Source of the DNA: Flaccisagitta enflata
Taxonomy: Eukaryota; Chaetognatha; Sagittoidea; Aphragmophora
Assembly: GCA_965153355.1 (NCBI GenBank)
Contig: OZ231127.1
Coordinates: 98,580,001 to 98,644,000, forward strand
Direction: 5' to 3'
DNA: 64,000 nt
Shown here: piece after piece, positions 44,224 through 53,522 of the stretch
Layout: every line of letters starts with the position of its first letter
How positions within the stretch are numbered: position 1 is the stretch's first letter
Notes under the pieces: generated by a model
Seen by the model: the letters and a program-made list of their open reading frames with translations, nothing else
Told to the model about the DNA's origin: nothing
Database searches by the model: none
Program-made: the position numbers and the translations under genes

Positions 44224-45356
44224 CAGAGGATTTTGGGTTTGTAGGGCTTCATAAAAAGGTTGAGTCGCCTGCTACCTATCAAATGGGGTTTTAATATGTT
44301 CGAAAAGTGGAACAATATCCCTCACTATACCCAAACTGAAATAAATGGAAGAGGGCCTTGTGATATATCATATATATCATATCATATATCATATCATATA
44401 TCATATCATATATCATATCATATAAAACAGAATCTGAAAAACACTCCTTCTCAATCTAACCCAAAAGCAAACTGCTTACCAAAAGAAGTTAGGGCAATAA
44501 TTGTTACCTTTATTACCAAAATTCAACAAATCACCCGAGGGTAACATTGTTAAGAAACCATACCCTTAGAGGATAGAATCGAGGTCAAGCTTAATGCGAC
44601 CGCCGTACATTCCAATCCAACGTACTGAGTAGTATGAAAAGTGGAACAATATCCCTCACTATACCCAAACTGAAATAAATGGAAGAGGGCCTTGTGAACC
44701 CTCACTGACTAGTTAATACGCGCACCACTCCTAGTTTTCCGTAAAACAGAATCTGAAAAACACTCCTTCTCAATCTAACCCAAAAGCAAACTGCTTACCA
44801 AAAGAAGTTAGGGCAATAATTGTTACCTTTATTACCAAAATTCAATAAATCACCCGAGGGTGACATTGTTAAGAAACCATACCCTTAGAGGATAGAATAG
44901 AGGTCAAGCATAATGCGACCGCCAGACATTCCAATCCAAGGTACTGAGTAGTATCAAAAGTGGAACAATATCCCTTACTAAAATGCATGCATCACCTAGG
45001 GGAACACTAATCCAGGTTCGTTATACCCAAATTCAGGTATGAACCAAGGGCCAAAATTCCTTTCAAGGACTGTTGCCGATGCCCCTAAAAAATTTCATGA
45101 TCCTGAGAGCATTTTTTGGGTGTCAAATAAATATTTTTTGAAGACCGTTAGACCCAGATCGCAAAATTTGGGGATTTTAGGCTTTTTTGGGTACTTTTTT
45201 GGATACATTCTAACTAGCACCTGGAACTGGGTAAAACAATCCTGGATCATTGAGACCCTAGGTGATGTGCACATTTTAAGACCCAACTTGATAGGTATCA
45301 GGGGACTCACCCTTTTAACCCCCCTTTTCTTTGAGCTACAAACCCAAAATCCTCTG
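44224..45356. mobile_element. 1.13-kb TIR element nested in a HINE-like element
   Basis: The left end (cagaggattttgggtttgta, then ctacctatcaaatgggg) is matched in inverted order by the right end (cccaacttgataggtatcag ... acaaacccaaaatcctctg), giving about 80 bp of imperfect TIR. The interior contains a repeated ~330-bp block (44300-44630 and 44633-44960) and an ATATCAT-type microsatellite (44365-44425). It splits a decamer array, so it inserted after that array formed. No transposase is seen. Confidence 0.65.
44293..44980. repeat. Tandem block inside the TIR element
   Basis: Two copies of aaaagtggaacaatatccct ... aaaacagaatctgaaaaaca ... cttagaggatagaat ... tccaatcca-cgtactgagt lie in tandem. 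The first carries the ATATCAT microsatellite in place of a segment present in the second. Sequence related to both lies at 23211-23520. Confidence 0.7.
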
Positions 45357-46040
45357 ACGGAGCTATTCTAAAGCATTCAAAATCACTCTAAGTCATTTCA
45401 AGTCATTCTAAGTCATTCAAGGTAATTCTAAGCCATTTAAGTCCTTTCAAGTCATTCTTTGTCATTTAATAAGTTGTTCTTAATCATTTTAAGTCATTTT
45501 AGGTCATTATTATCAGTCATGTCAATATTGTCCTTCACATCTTTTCTAGTCATTTCTAGTCAATTTAAGTCATTCTACTACCTTCACAAATAAAATCTTT
45601 CCACCTCAAATAAAGCTACTGACCCCAGATTGGTCCCAGTTTAAACAACTCTTTCAAATGAGACCAATCTGGTTGTCATAAATTCATTTGCTTAGGAGCA
45701 GCACACTTCCAAAGTTAATTGTAGTTATCAGGTGGACAGATTTTTTTGTGAAGGTAGTAAGTTCCGCTAATTTATTTTTAGTCATTCTTAGTCATTCTAT
45801 ATCATTTCCAGTCATTTTCAACTGTGTTGTTTTTTTAGCTATTTTCAATTCTAGTAAGATTTTTACTCATTATAACTCATTTAGGGTCATTTTGAGTTTA
45901 TTACAATCATTTCAAGTTGTTCTAAGTCATTCTAAATGATTGTTACTCATTTTTAGGCTTTAAATGAAACTAGTGGAGTCAGGTTAATGAAACTGTTTAT
46001 GTCTTGCACGCAACTTATAGGTGTTGGCCTTGTTCCTAAG
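45357..46040 (-). repeat. HINE-like element with decamer core, 5' part
   Basis: Decamers ('aagtcattct', 'aagtcatttt') continue to 45955 with a non-repeat segment at 45585-45780. They end in the reverse-strand 5' terminus cacgcaacttataggtgttg and gccttgttc. Together with 43828-44223 it forms one element split by the TIR insertion. Confidence 0.6.
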
Positions 46041-46475
46041 AATATACGATTACAGTCTCACAATCATGTACAGTTGGAACATTTGCTTAACAACTCACGC
46101 AAGTAATAAAAGATATGTAACCATTGGTCATTCAGTTTTAAGGTCACTGCCCAAAAAACTTCATATCCAGTCTCAAATTTAAAGACCAGGCAATGCTATG
46201 AATCAAATCACAGATGCGCCCAAACAAGGCTTACAGTCTTGTGAGATTATGACATAGTTTCCTGCCGCCGGTTTACGCTTTTGATGATTGCTTGTCTATT
46301 TAGCTTACCGTGAACATGTCCTTTCTCTGCCTAATTTGCATGTTGAGGCGTGTGGGAAATGAGAACTTCCATTGTAGTTCTATATCGCCACCAATATGTC
46401 TATTTTGTTTTAGTAGAATAAATTATTGGGAGTTCGCCACCACACCTCTCACAAAAAAGGCTCTAAATTGAATAA
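46041..46475. other. Intergenic spacer between inverted HINE-like copies
   Basis: No gene. The two flanking 5' termini face each other in inverted orientation (46010-46040 and 46476-46510). Confidence 0.4.
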
Positions 46476-47046
46476 GAACAAGGCCAACACCTATAAGTCG
46501 CGTGCGAGACTTAAACAATTACTTTATTACATAACCACATAACTAAAATGACTGTCATTAAATTTAATTGACATGAGATGACTTAAAATGATTCAAAATG
46601 ACCTAAAATGACTTAGTGACTTAGTGACCTAGTGACTTAGTGACTTAGTGACCTAGATTTACTAAAATCACTTAGTGACTAAAATGACTTAAATTGACTT
46701 AAATTGACTTAAAATGACTTAAAATGACTTTAAATGACTTGAATTGACCTAAAATGACTTAAATTGAACTTAACTGACCAAAATAGACTTGAATTGACCT
46801 AAAATCACTAAAATGATGAAAACTATTAAGATAACTCAAATGACTTAAATTGACTTAAAATGGCCTAAAGTGACTTAAATGATCTAATTTGACTTTAAAT
46901 GACCTAATTGACATAAAATGAGTTAGTAGGAATAAAATGAAAAAAAAAGTAAAGTGTGACCGACCGACCAACCAACCAACCAACTGACCAACCGACCGAC
47001 TGACGGACAAAGCGGGGTGTAGAGTCACATAGCATGCAACTAAAAA
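46476..47046 (+). repeat. HINE-like element with decamer core, complete
   Basis: 5' terminus aacaaggccaacacctataa and gtcgcgtgcgagact; core of 'tgacttaaaa' decamers (46540-46920); aggaataaaatgaaaaaa; agtaaagtgtgacc; a CGACC/CAACC array; 3' terminus aaagcggggtgtagagtcac, atagcatgcaactaaaaa. This is the best reference for the decamer subtype. Confidence 0.7.
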
Positions 47047-47214
47047 GGAACAAGACCAACACCTATAAGTCCTATACCCAACCTATAACCAACACCTATT
47101 ATCTACATTCGCCTCATTACATAAGTACATTATTTGCTGCAATGACAATTATGACTATGATGACCTATATTGACTATAATTGCCTGCGTTGGTTGTCAAG
47201 TAATGTGACATTGA

Positions 47215-47335
47215 TTGATTGTTGATTGATCGATAGATAGATCAATTGATTGATTGATTAATTGATTGATTGATTAATTTATTGATTGATTGATTGGTTG
47301 ATTGATTGATTGATTGATTGATTGATTTAGAAATA
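47215..47335. repeat. (TTGA)n microsatellite
   Basis: Tetranucleotide run with few interruptions. Confidence 0.9.
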
Positions 47336-47530
47336 TGATTGAAGTGTTCCTCTTCTCCTGACGTCGGTTGTCCAACAGTGGAATCCACCTCCCAACGAGT
47401 TGGCATAACGAATCGAAACTTTGATGCATTCAATGCCTATGGAAGAAAAAAGAAATGACAATGATTTATCGTTATGGTTCATTGATAGAAATACAGATTA
47501 ATCAATTGATTTATTGAGAAATTGACACTT

Positions 47531-47610
47531 TTAAGTTGCGTGCTACGCCACTCTACAAGCCACTTTTTGTCCGTTGGTCCATCAGTCCATCAGTCCATTA
47601 GTCCGTCATT
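47531..47610 (-). repeat. HINE-like 3' terminus
   Basis: Reverse strand: taagttgcgtgctacgccac, tctacaagccactttttgtc, then GTCC/ATCA tetranucleotides. Confidence 0.55.
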
Positions 47611-47667
47611 AGTTTGTTTAAAGGGCGTTTCAAATGTTCAAAAGACATTTTAAAATGAAAATGAAAA

Positions 47668-47803
47668 CAAGGCCAAGTAGGCCAATAAGGTGCGACGTGT
47701 GGATTGTCAAACAAATGCGTTACCAACCAACCGACCGACCAACCGACCGACCGACCAACGGACACAGCCAATTATAGAGGTGCCTTGTCGCACCTAAAAA
47801 AAC
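47668..47803 (+). repeat. HINE-like element, short
   Basis: aaggccaagtaggccaataa, ggtgcgacgtgtggattg, ACCGACCAACCG array, cacagccaattatagaggtg and the terminal hairpin GTGC-cttgtc-GCAC followed by ctaaaaa. Confidence 0.6.
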
Positions 47804-47809
47804 TGAAAA

Positions 47810-49070
47810 CAAGGTTTGTTCCCTCCATGGGGCAAAATGAATACAAAGCAGAGCAATGCTCAAGAGGGGGAGGGGGGATTACACTTAAGTCGGGGCTTCA
47901 ATTAATAAAGCATGAGTCAAAAATGGCGTTATTGTTTTGGACAACTTGTCCTGGGCAATCCCCATAAAATCTGGAATCGGATACAACAATGTTGTATAAA
48001 CAAAGCAAATAGAATAACTGTAAATTCAAAGGGCGATGAGCTAACAGTAAGAATACTGGCAAAAATGTCATTAATACTTTCAGATTCTGTCCAGGGCCAA
48101 CAACACCAACGTAAACATAAACGCCTAAACGCCATTTCTTCTTCTTAAGGCGTCTTGGCGTGCCCCAACGGCCCCCCTGGGCGAATCCCCATCGTCCCAG
48201 AAAATGCCTCCTGGCATTGAATTGCGAGAATATATGCTTTTCCAGCAGTCAAGAGTCCCAGTTATCAGGCCCAGTATTGTCCGTGTTAATAATCAATCCA
48301 GTTATGAGTGTTTAAAGGCCTTTCTTGATTTACTTTTTTTTTCTTTTTTTTTCTTTTTTTTTTCTTTTTTCTTTTAAAGCATAGAATTCTAATTATTGCC
48401 CACAATAAAATTTGTAGATCATAAGCTGGTTTGTCGGTTTGTGGATGGAGAAGTATTGCTGATTAAGATAGCTTGATTCTCTACAGACAGGGCCAAATGA
48501 CCCAAATGTTTAGCAGCCTCCCCCCCCCTACAGCTTAAATGTCTCAAGCAATTTTCTCACTTCCAATGGCGGTTGACACCTTAAGGCTTACATTTCCTCA
48601 AGATAGGCGACAAATTAAAAATCTGTTTTCATGATGATTGGACTAATATGTGTACTGAGGGTCTCTCTTTCAATTTTCGACTGTATAGCACTTGCCTGAC
48701 CCGAATTACAAAGCAAAAACAAAATCAAGAATGCTTTGGTTTAGTAAAAGGGGAAAAAATGAAAATTTTTGATTTATCAGCACAGGATATGAACAAGACT
48801 AAAGGGGACCGTCTGTCCTTCCTTAATCACAAATTCTTCTTCCAATGTCAATATTTCAAGAAATTGATTCCTTTTCTCTCCTTGCGCATTATCACAGTGC
48901 TCATGTCAGGCGATCTACTCACTAACCACAGACGCTGACTGCTTTCATGAATTTGTGCTTTAAAACTGATAGTGAGGGAGGCTAAAAAAGAGTTGATGAA
49001 AAAAATCGTTCATGAATTGTATCTTTACCGTGTATTTTCTTTCAATTTTCACTTTAATGAATGACAAAAT
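47810..49070. other. Intergenic, no gene identified
   Basis: Contains C-rich and T-rich runs (48330-48380 poly-T with C). A 96-codon frame at 48648-48938 shows no domain and is not called. Confidence 0.4.
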
Positions 49071-49077
49071 GATAGTG

Positions 49078-49363
49078 ATTTTCTAGACGTTTGCTAGCCT
49101 GACCGGGGCGACGTAGGAAGCTGAAATTTTTACTGAAGATAGACAAGACATGTGGCCAGGGTAGACCTGGAACAAATTCCCAAAAAAGCTTCTAACCTCT
49201 ATATGGTTACATTTTACAAATTTCTTCTTGGATGTATTGTATGAAAAATAATAGATTTTAAATTTTTTTTTCAGGTCTACCCTTGCTACATGTCTTATCT
49301 ATCTTCAGTAAAAGATTCAGTTTCCTTCGTTGCCCCAGTCAGGCTAGCGAGCGTCTGAAAAAT
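49078..49363. mobile_element. Foldback MITE, ~90-bp TIRs
   Basis: The left arm (ctagacgtttgctagcctga, gaagctgaaatttttactga, agatagacaagacatgtgg, gggtagacctgg) is matched by the inverted right arm with roughly 80-85% identity. The loop is about 100 bp and AT-rich. No coding capacity. Confidence 0.7.
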
Positions 49364-49454
49364 TGCTTATATTTGTTTTTTTAGAATTTTCTGAAATTTT
49401 TTGAAGTGGTTTCTTACACTAGTATTTGACATAATATAAAAGAAAAAAAGATTT

Positions 49455-49689
49455 CAGGGTGACTTCATTTTGAAGCAACGATAGCCTTAGGTGGATACAA
49501 TTGGCGCCACCATGGCGTTTTTTTGAATTTCTACCTAGAACACCCCTGAATTTTCAAAAAAGTGAAAAAAAGTTTTCAATTTTTGGAGGCAAATATGGAC
49601 AGTTTATCCAAATCTAGGGGTGTTCTAGATGGAAATTCAAAAATCGCCACAGTGTCATTGCGCCAATTGTATTCAGAGATGTCACTCTG
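49455..49689. mobile_element. Foldback MITE, ~65-bp inner TIRs
   Basis: The inverted pair gatacaattggcgc ... gaatttctacctagaacacc on the left and ggtgttctagatggaaattc ... gcgccaattgtattc on the right is flanked by cagggtgac and gtcactctg. It follows the previous MITE at 90 bp distance. Confidence 0.65.
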
Positions 49690-49699
49690 ATTGTCTCTG

Positions 49700-50997
49700 C
49701 AAGAACTTGCAATGATTTATAAGAGAGCATCAAAAAATCAGCCCCTACTCTTCTTCCCTACTCCTTTCAACTCATCACCTCCTCGTCTTCTCTTCATGAT
49801 TGAGAACTGTATTCATTGTAACCTGCACTCTGCTATTCACCTAAATTTCGCTCATTTGCATTCTTTTTATATTTAGATTCTTTTTTTGCATTATTCAACT
49901 AATTGATGAAAATAATTATTTTATCATGTTTATTTCCTCTTTTACATGCTTTTTGTTCAATAGTTCCCTTCTTATAGTAATGCAGGGTTTATTTGTTTTT
50001 TTTTTATAATCATTTTCTCAATATGATATAAGATATCATTTATCAAAAAAATTCTGAGCAAAAAATAATTTTAATCAAAAAAGAAATTTAGCAAAAAAAA
50101 CTATGCCAAAAAAAGATTACCAAAAAAAAAGTTTAACAAAACAAATTTGGCAAAAAAAATTAGCGGAAAGAAATCTAGCAAAAAAAGAATTCAAAGAAAA
50201 AAAATCAAGTGAAACAAAATTTGGCAAAAAAAAGAACAAAAAAAAAATTTATGAGAAAAAATAAAGCGATAATGAATTTTGATTATTTAATCATTATTTA
50301 TCAAAAATCAATTGATATTTGAATAGCAATGTTGATGATTATGATGATGATGATGATGATTCAAATATTTAGTCAATCTCTATCTTTAGGTAAAAAATAT
50401 TTGATATTCAATGAGCTTTGGACTTCAATATTGATACAAATTTTGAATTCTTTACTGAAATCATTTTTGTTAACCTTGACTTAATATGATACTTTTGAAA
50501 CTTAACTTAATGCTTTTTGTTACCATCAAGATCATTACTGTGTTATATTCCTGATATTGCATATTTTTATCTTTTTTAAAATATTTACATATTCTTTTAC
50601 AAATCATCACTCTGATCCATCATGGTAAAACATGAAAAAATAGCAGTTCACATGTAATGGCAAACGCCACTGGTTAACCCAAACTCGCGATGCAAGAATC
50701 GATGATGATTCCTGTTTTGACTCAACCTGATCGGCGCTTGCCATCAGCAGAAATGGATCACTGAGTTGCAATAAGATTTCCCTGTGAATTAACGCCAAGG
50801 CTGGCCAAACCTGGACCATAAAACTATATATCTGGGTTCCTTATTCAATTCTCCGCACAGCTGAGCCGGTCTTAGCCACCGCGGGGCCCTAGGCTTGACT
50901 GCTACCGCGGGGCCCCCAGCCCCCCCCACCCTGCAGGCCCTGCCAGCCTATTCTCTTGGCTTTTCCACCATGCTGCCCTCCTCTTCCTCTGATATTA
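49700..50997. other. AT-rich intergenic DNA
   Basis: 50050-50260 is a degenerate A-rich repeat ('aatttggcaaaaaaa'). 50870-50935 holds a twice-repeated ctaccgcggggcccc phrase. No gene supported. Confidence 0.4.
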
Positions 50998-51412
50998 TAC
51001 TACGCAAATGACAAAAAAGCCGCACTTTTAAATGGCAATTTATCATATCAAACTTTAAAATAATCAAACAAAATCTTAGACCATTTTGAAGATCTCAAAA
51101 AGATCTTTCATTTGGCTTCAATCTGGTATTTCTAGCTTTATTTGTTTAGAAATGGCATAAAAAAGAGTAAAAACATTGCCACTTTCAGTTTTGCAATCTT
51201 ATTGAAAAATGAGCATTTTTGCAAAAGAGAGGTTCACTTTGGCAAGCTCTATCTCCTAAACGGTTTGAGATACAGACCTGGGATTGGTCTAGAATGAAAG
51301 AAAATTCAAAAATCTTTAAAATCAGTTGAACAAAAAAAATTTGAATTGATTTCTTGTGTCTCTTCCACTTAGCTACAAAAGGGTGCGGCTTTTTTTTTTG
51401 ATTCGCGTAGTA
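50998..51412. mobile_element. TIR element with TA-type ends
   Basis: The left end TACTACGCAAATGACAAAAA (then AGCCGCACTTTT) matches the inverted right end TACTACGCGAATCAAAAAAA (then AGCCGCACCCTTTT). The terminal TA on each side fits the Tc1/mariner target duplication. 415 bp, non-coding. Confidence 0.7.
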
Positions 51413-51574
51413 AAAAGGCTCTCATCATTATGCTAGTTTGGGTTTGAGTAGTTACGTTGTCCAACTTTCATATATTGAGCGGGCAAGACATTTGAAAACC
51501 AAAAGCCTATTTATTTTTTTTTGTTTATAACATCTTATAATGTAATAACTTTTTTAAAAGATTGAATATACTTA

Positions 51575-51835
51575 ATTCTGGAGAAAATCTGACAGATTAT
51601 GGTTTCGATGGAAGTTGGACGGTTGTTTGTTAGGCATAGTGAAATGTATTTGACGAATTGTAGACAACCATGAGTGAGAAAAAACGTGAATTTTCACACA
51701 GTTACTCTGTGCTTCATCAGACGCAAAAGAAGAGAAAAAGAGAAATGAAATGAGAGAGATATAGGAATAAGGTAAAGAAACTGAAGAGAGAGGGAGAGAT
51801 GATTGGAGATTGAGAGATGAGGAAGAGGTGGAGGT
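51575..51835 (-). mobile_element. PLE 3' end fragment, minus strand
   Basis: Read on the minus strand, 51835 to about 51755 repeats the plus-strand sequence 52411-52460 (cctcttcctcatctctcaat, cagtttctttaccttattcc), with a ~26-nt insertion. It then continues to the hammerhead-like core at 51724-51684. It is thus the 3' untranslated part of a PLE, facing the opposite way to the GIY-YIG ORF beside it. Confidence 0.55.
51684..51724 (-). ncRNA. Hammerhead-ribozyme-like core (minus strand)
   Basis: On the minus strand: GCGT, CTGATGA, an A, then GCACAG-agtaa-CTGTGT (6-bp stem II including one G-U), GAA, AATT, C, ACGT. CUGAUGA and GAAA match the conserved core. GCGU and ACGU can form stem I. AAUU as a minimal self-complementary stem III resembles the very short stem III known in PLE hammerheads, which act as dimers. 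The extra A before stem II is non-standard. Activity is unproven. Confidence 0.45.
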
Positions 51836-52353
51836 GGACTGCAGCAGCCCGCTTCCAAGAGCACACTTCCACCACCACCAATGCTCTTGGTAAGTATAAG
51901 TCGGCAACGCTGCAGCATGCTCGCGAACATGGTCATCACTTTCGTAAAGAGAACATGACCATCCTAGCCTCAGAGCAAGATTGGGCCAAACGCGGTATCA
52001 TTGAGGCCGCGTTCATAAGAACACTTGAGCCTTCAATCAATATTGACCCAGGCAGACACACGCTCTCCTCCCATTTTGACTCGAATCTCAAAAAGGTCAT
52101 CAAAGCTCCAGCAGCCCCGGCGCCTCATAATCCTGACACCGAGGAATTAATAAACACTGCCCCTCGAGGCCGAGGCCGACCACGGAGGCAACCGATTAAC
52201 AACCATAGTCAGCCCAATCCTCAATCGGAGCAATTACAACAGCCCGACCCGCAGCCGCAGCACCAATCCCAACCGCCGCCGCAGCCGCAGCGCCAATCGC
52301 AGCGCATCCGCGATCGTCGCAACCGAGATTCATCATCATCTCAACCAGACTGA
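51817..52353 (+). pseudogene. PLE ORF 3' end (GIY-YIG tail region), 5' truncated
   Basis: The frame reads KSATLQHAREHGHHFRKENM, DWAKRGIIEAAFIRTLEPSI then NIDPGRHTLSSHFDSNL. The E-A-x-x-I-R-x-x-x-P-x-x-N and GRH-L phrases are the end of the GIY-YIG nuclease as found in PLEs and related retroelements. The N-terminal GIY and YIG motifs and the RT are missing; the frame starts at the inverted junction near 51835. A Q/P-rich tail (QPPPQPQRQSQ) precedes the stop. It differs from the GIY-YIG end of the intact PLE at 53.5 kb, so it comes from another PLE family. Confidence 0.6.
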
Positions 52354-52410
52354 CTTTAATCGTCCCTGCGCTCATATGGGTGACCACAGGCGGCACCCTG
52401 ATCAGCCTTT

Positions 52411-52451
52411 TCACCTCTTCCTCATCTCTCAATCAGTTTCTTTACCTTATT

Positions 52452-52453
<2 letters not shown>
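52411..52453 (+). repeat. Right arm of inverted PLE 3' UTR repeat
   Basis: cacctcttcctcatctctca, atcagtttctttacctta, ttccta. The sequence is the inverted partner of 51755-51835 and is cut by the (TA)n tract. Confidence 0.65.

Positions 52454-52531
<78 letters not shown>
52454..52531. repeat. (TA)n tract, left of intact PLE
   Basis: Uninterrupted TA dinucleotides, about 39 units. Confidence 0.95.
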
Positions 52532-52534
<3 letters not shown>

Positions 52535-53391
52535 AAAGCCAATTCTTCCAACACCCATAAATCCATTCGAAATACCGCTCTCGCTTCCAAATACAGGGAG
52601 TGGATGCAGAAGGATCCTCCGTTTTTCGTCAAAAAATTTCGTCCAACGCCTAGTCAACCGGAAAACGCGGAAATCGACGCAATTCGGGTAGAACAGGCAA
52701 AAGCGTTTGTTGAAAACGAATGCCGTGTCATGACACTCCATGCCAAAAATGCACTGACTGCTAATGAGGCTCTTGAGAGCCAAATGAAGGATCTCATTTG
52801 TGGCATGACGCAGGATGAAAAGAAAAAAGACGCGCTTTTTCGCCTAGGAATGACGCAAAAGTCGAAGGAGAAACCCGGGAATTAAAAAAGTGGAAAGAGA
52901 AGGAGAAATGGTTCGACAAACTTCCATCAGATCCATCGTTGGAAGACGTTCAGGAGAAGTCTACAGCGCCAAAGACTAAGTCAGCAAAAAGTGGACCAAC
53001 ATCGGAGTCGACCAAGTCCTCCGATACGCGTGGAAAAAATTCAAAAAAGAAGGATTCTCGCCCTGAACCAAATCAGAAAAAAGGCCCAAATTCTAAAGCG
53101 AGTGCAAAAGGCAATCGTCAAAAGAAGGGTCCATCTTCGCGGACTAACGGTAACGCTGATGCGGACACCAACGCCAATGCTAATGCCAACGCCAACGCCG
53201 GCGCTAACGCCAACGCCGGCGCCAATGCCAGTTCCAACGCCAACGGGCGATTGAATCGAAAAAAACCCGCGAACAAAAACAATCAGAACAATAACGCCGC
53301 CTCTAATCAGAATGAACCGGAAGCGCAGAATCCGGTTTTTCGGAAGCGGAAGCCTCATCCGAATCGACGGAAGAGGCCCAACCAAAAATAA
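52532..53391 (+). pseudogene. PLE N-terminal region, frameshifted
   Basis: A first frame to 52885 reads NTHKSIRNTALASKYREWMQ ... RVEQAKAFVENECRVMTLHA, a helical region. The sense continues from about 52865 in another frame (RELKKWKEKEKWFDKLPSDP) into a K/S/P/N-rich segment with an alanine-asparagine repeat (NANANANANAGANANAGA, from imperfect GCC/AAC repeats at 53150-53240) and R/K-rich RKRKPHPNRRKR to 53391. The RT frame is already open from 53316, so the second shift lies between 53316 and 53391. The basic low-complexity segment could bind nucleic acid. Without these two shifts the block would be continuous with the RT. Confidence 0.6.
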
Positions 53392-53522
53392 TCAATTGTT
53401 CCAAAATCACACTCACAGCCTCTCATATCGCATTACTAAAACGAGGCTTAAAGTTTACTCCAGTTCCGCGATCCTCTAATCACACTGAGCTCTCAGCTGA
53501 TATCAGATCATTCAGTCGACAA

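Noticed and set aside
43890-46920. Decamer arrays as telomere- or replication-related repeats
   Set aside because: They always lie between recognisable HINE-like ends and are degenerate; an internal element array is the simpler view.
52196-52432. Alanine-rich minus-strand frame
   Set aside because: Antisense shadow of the Q/P-rich PLE ORF tail.
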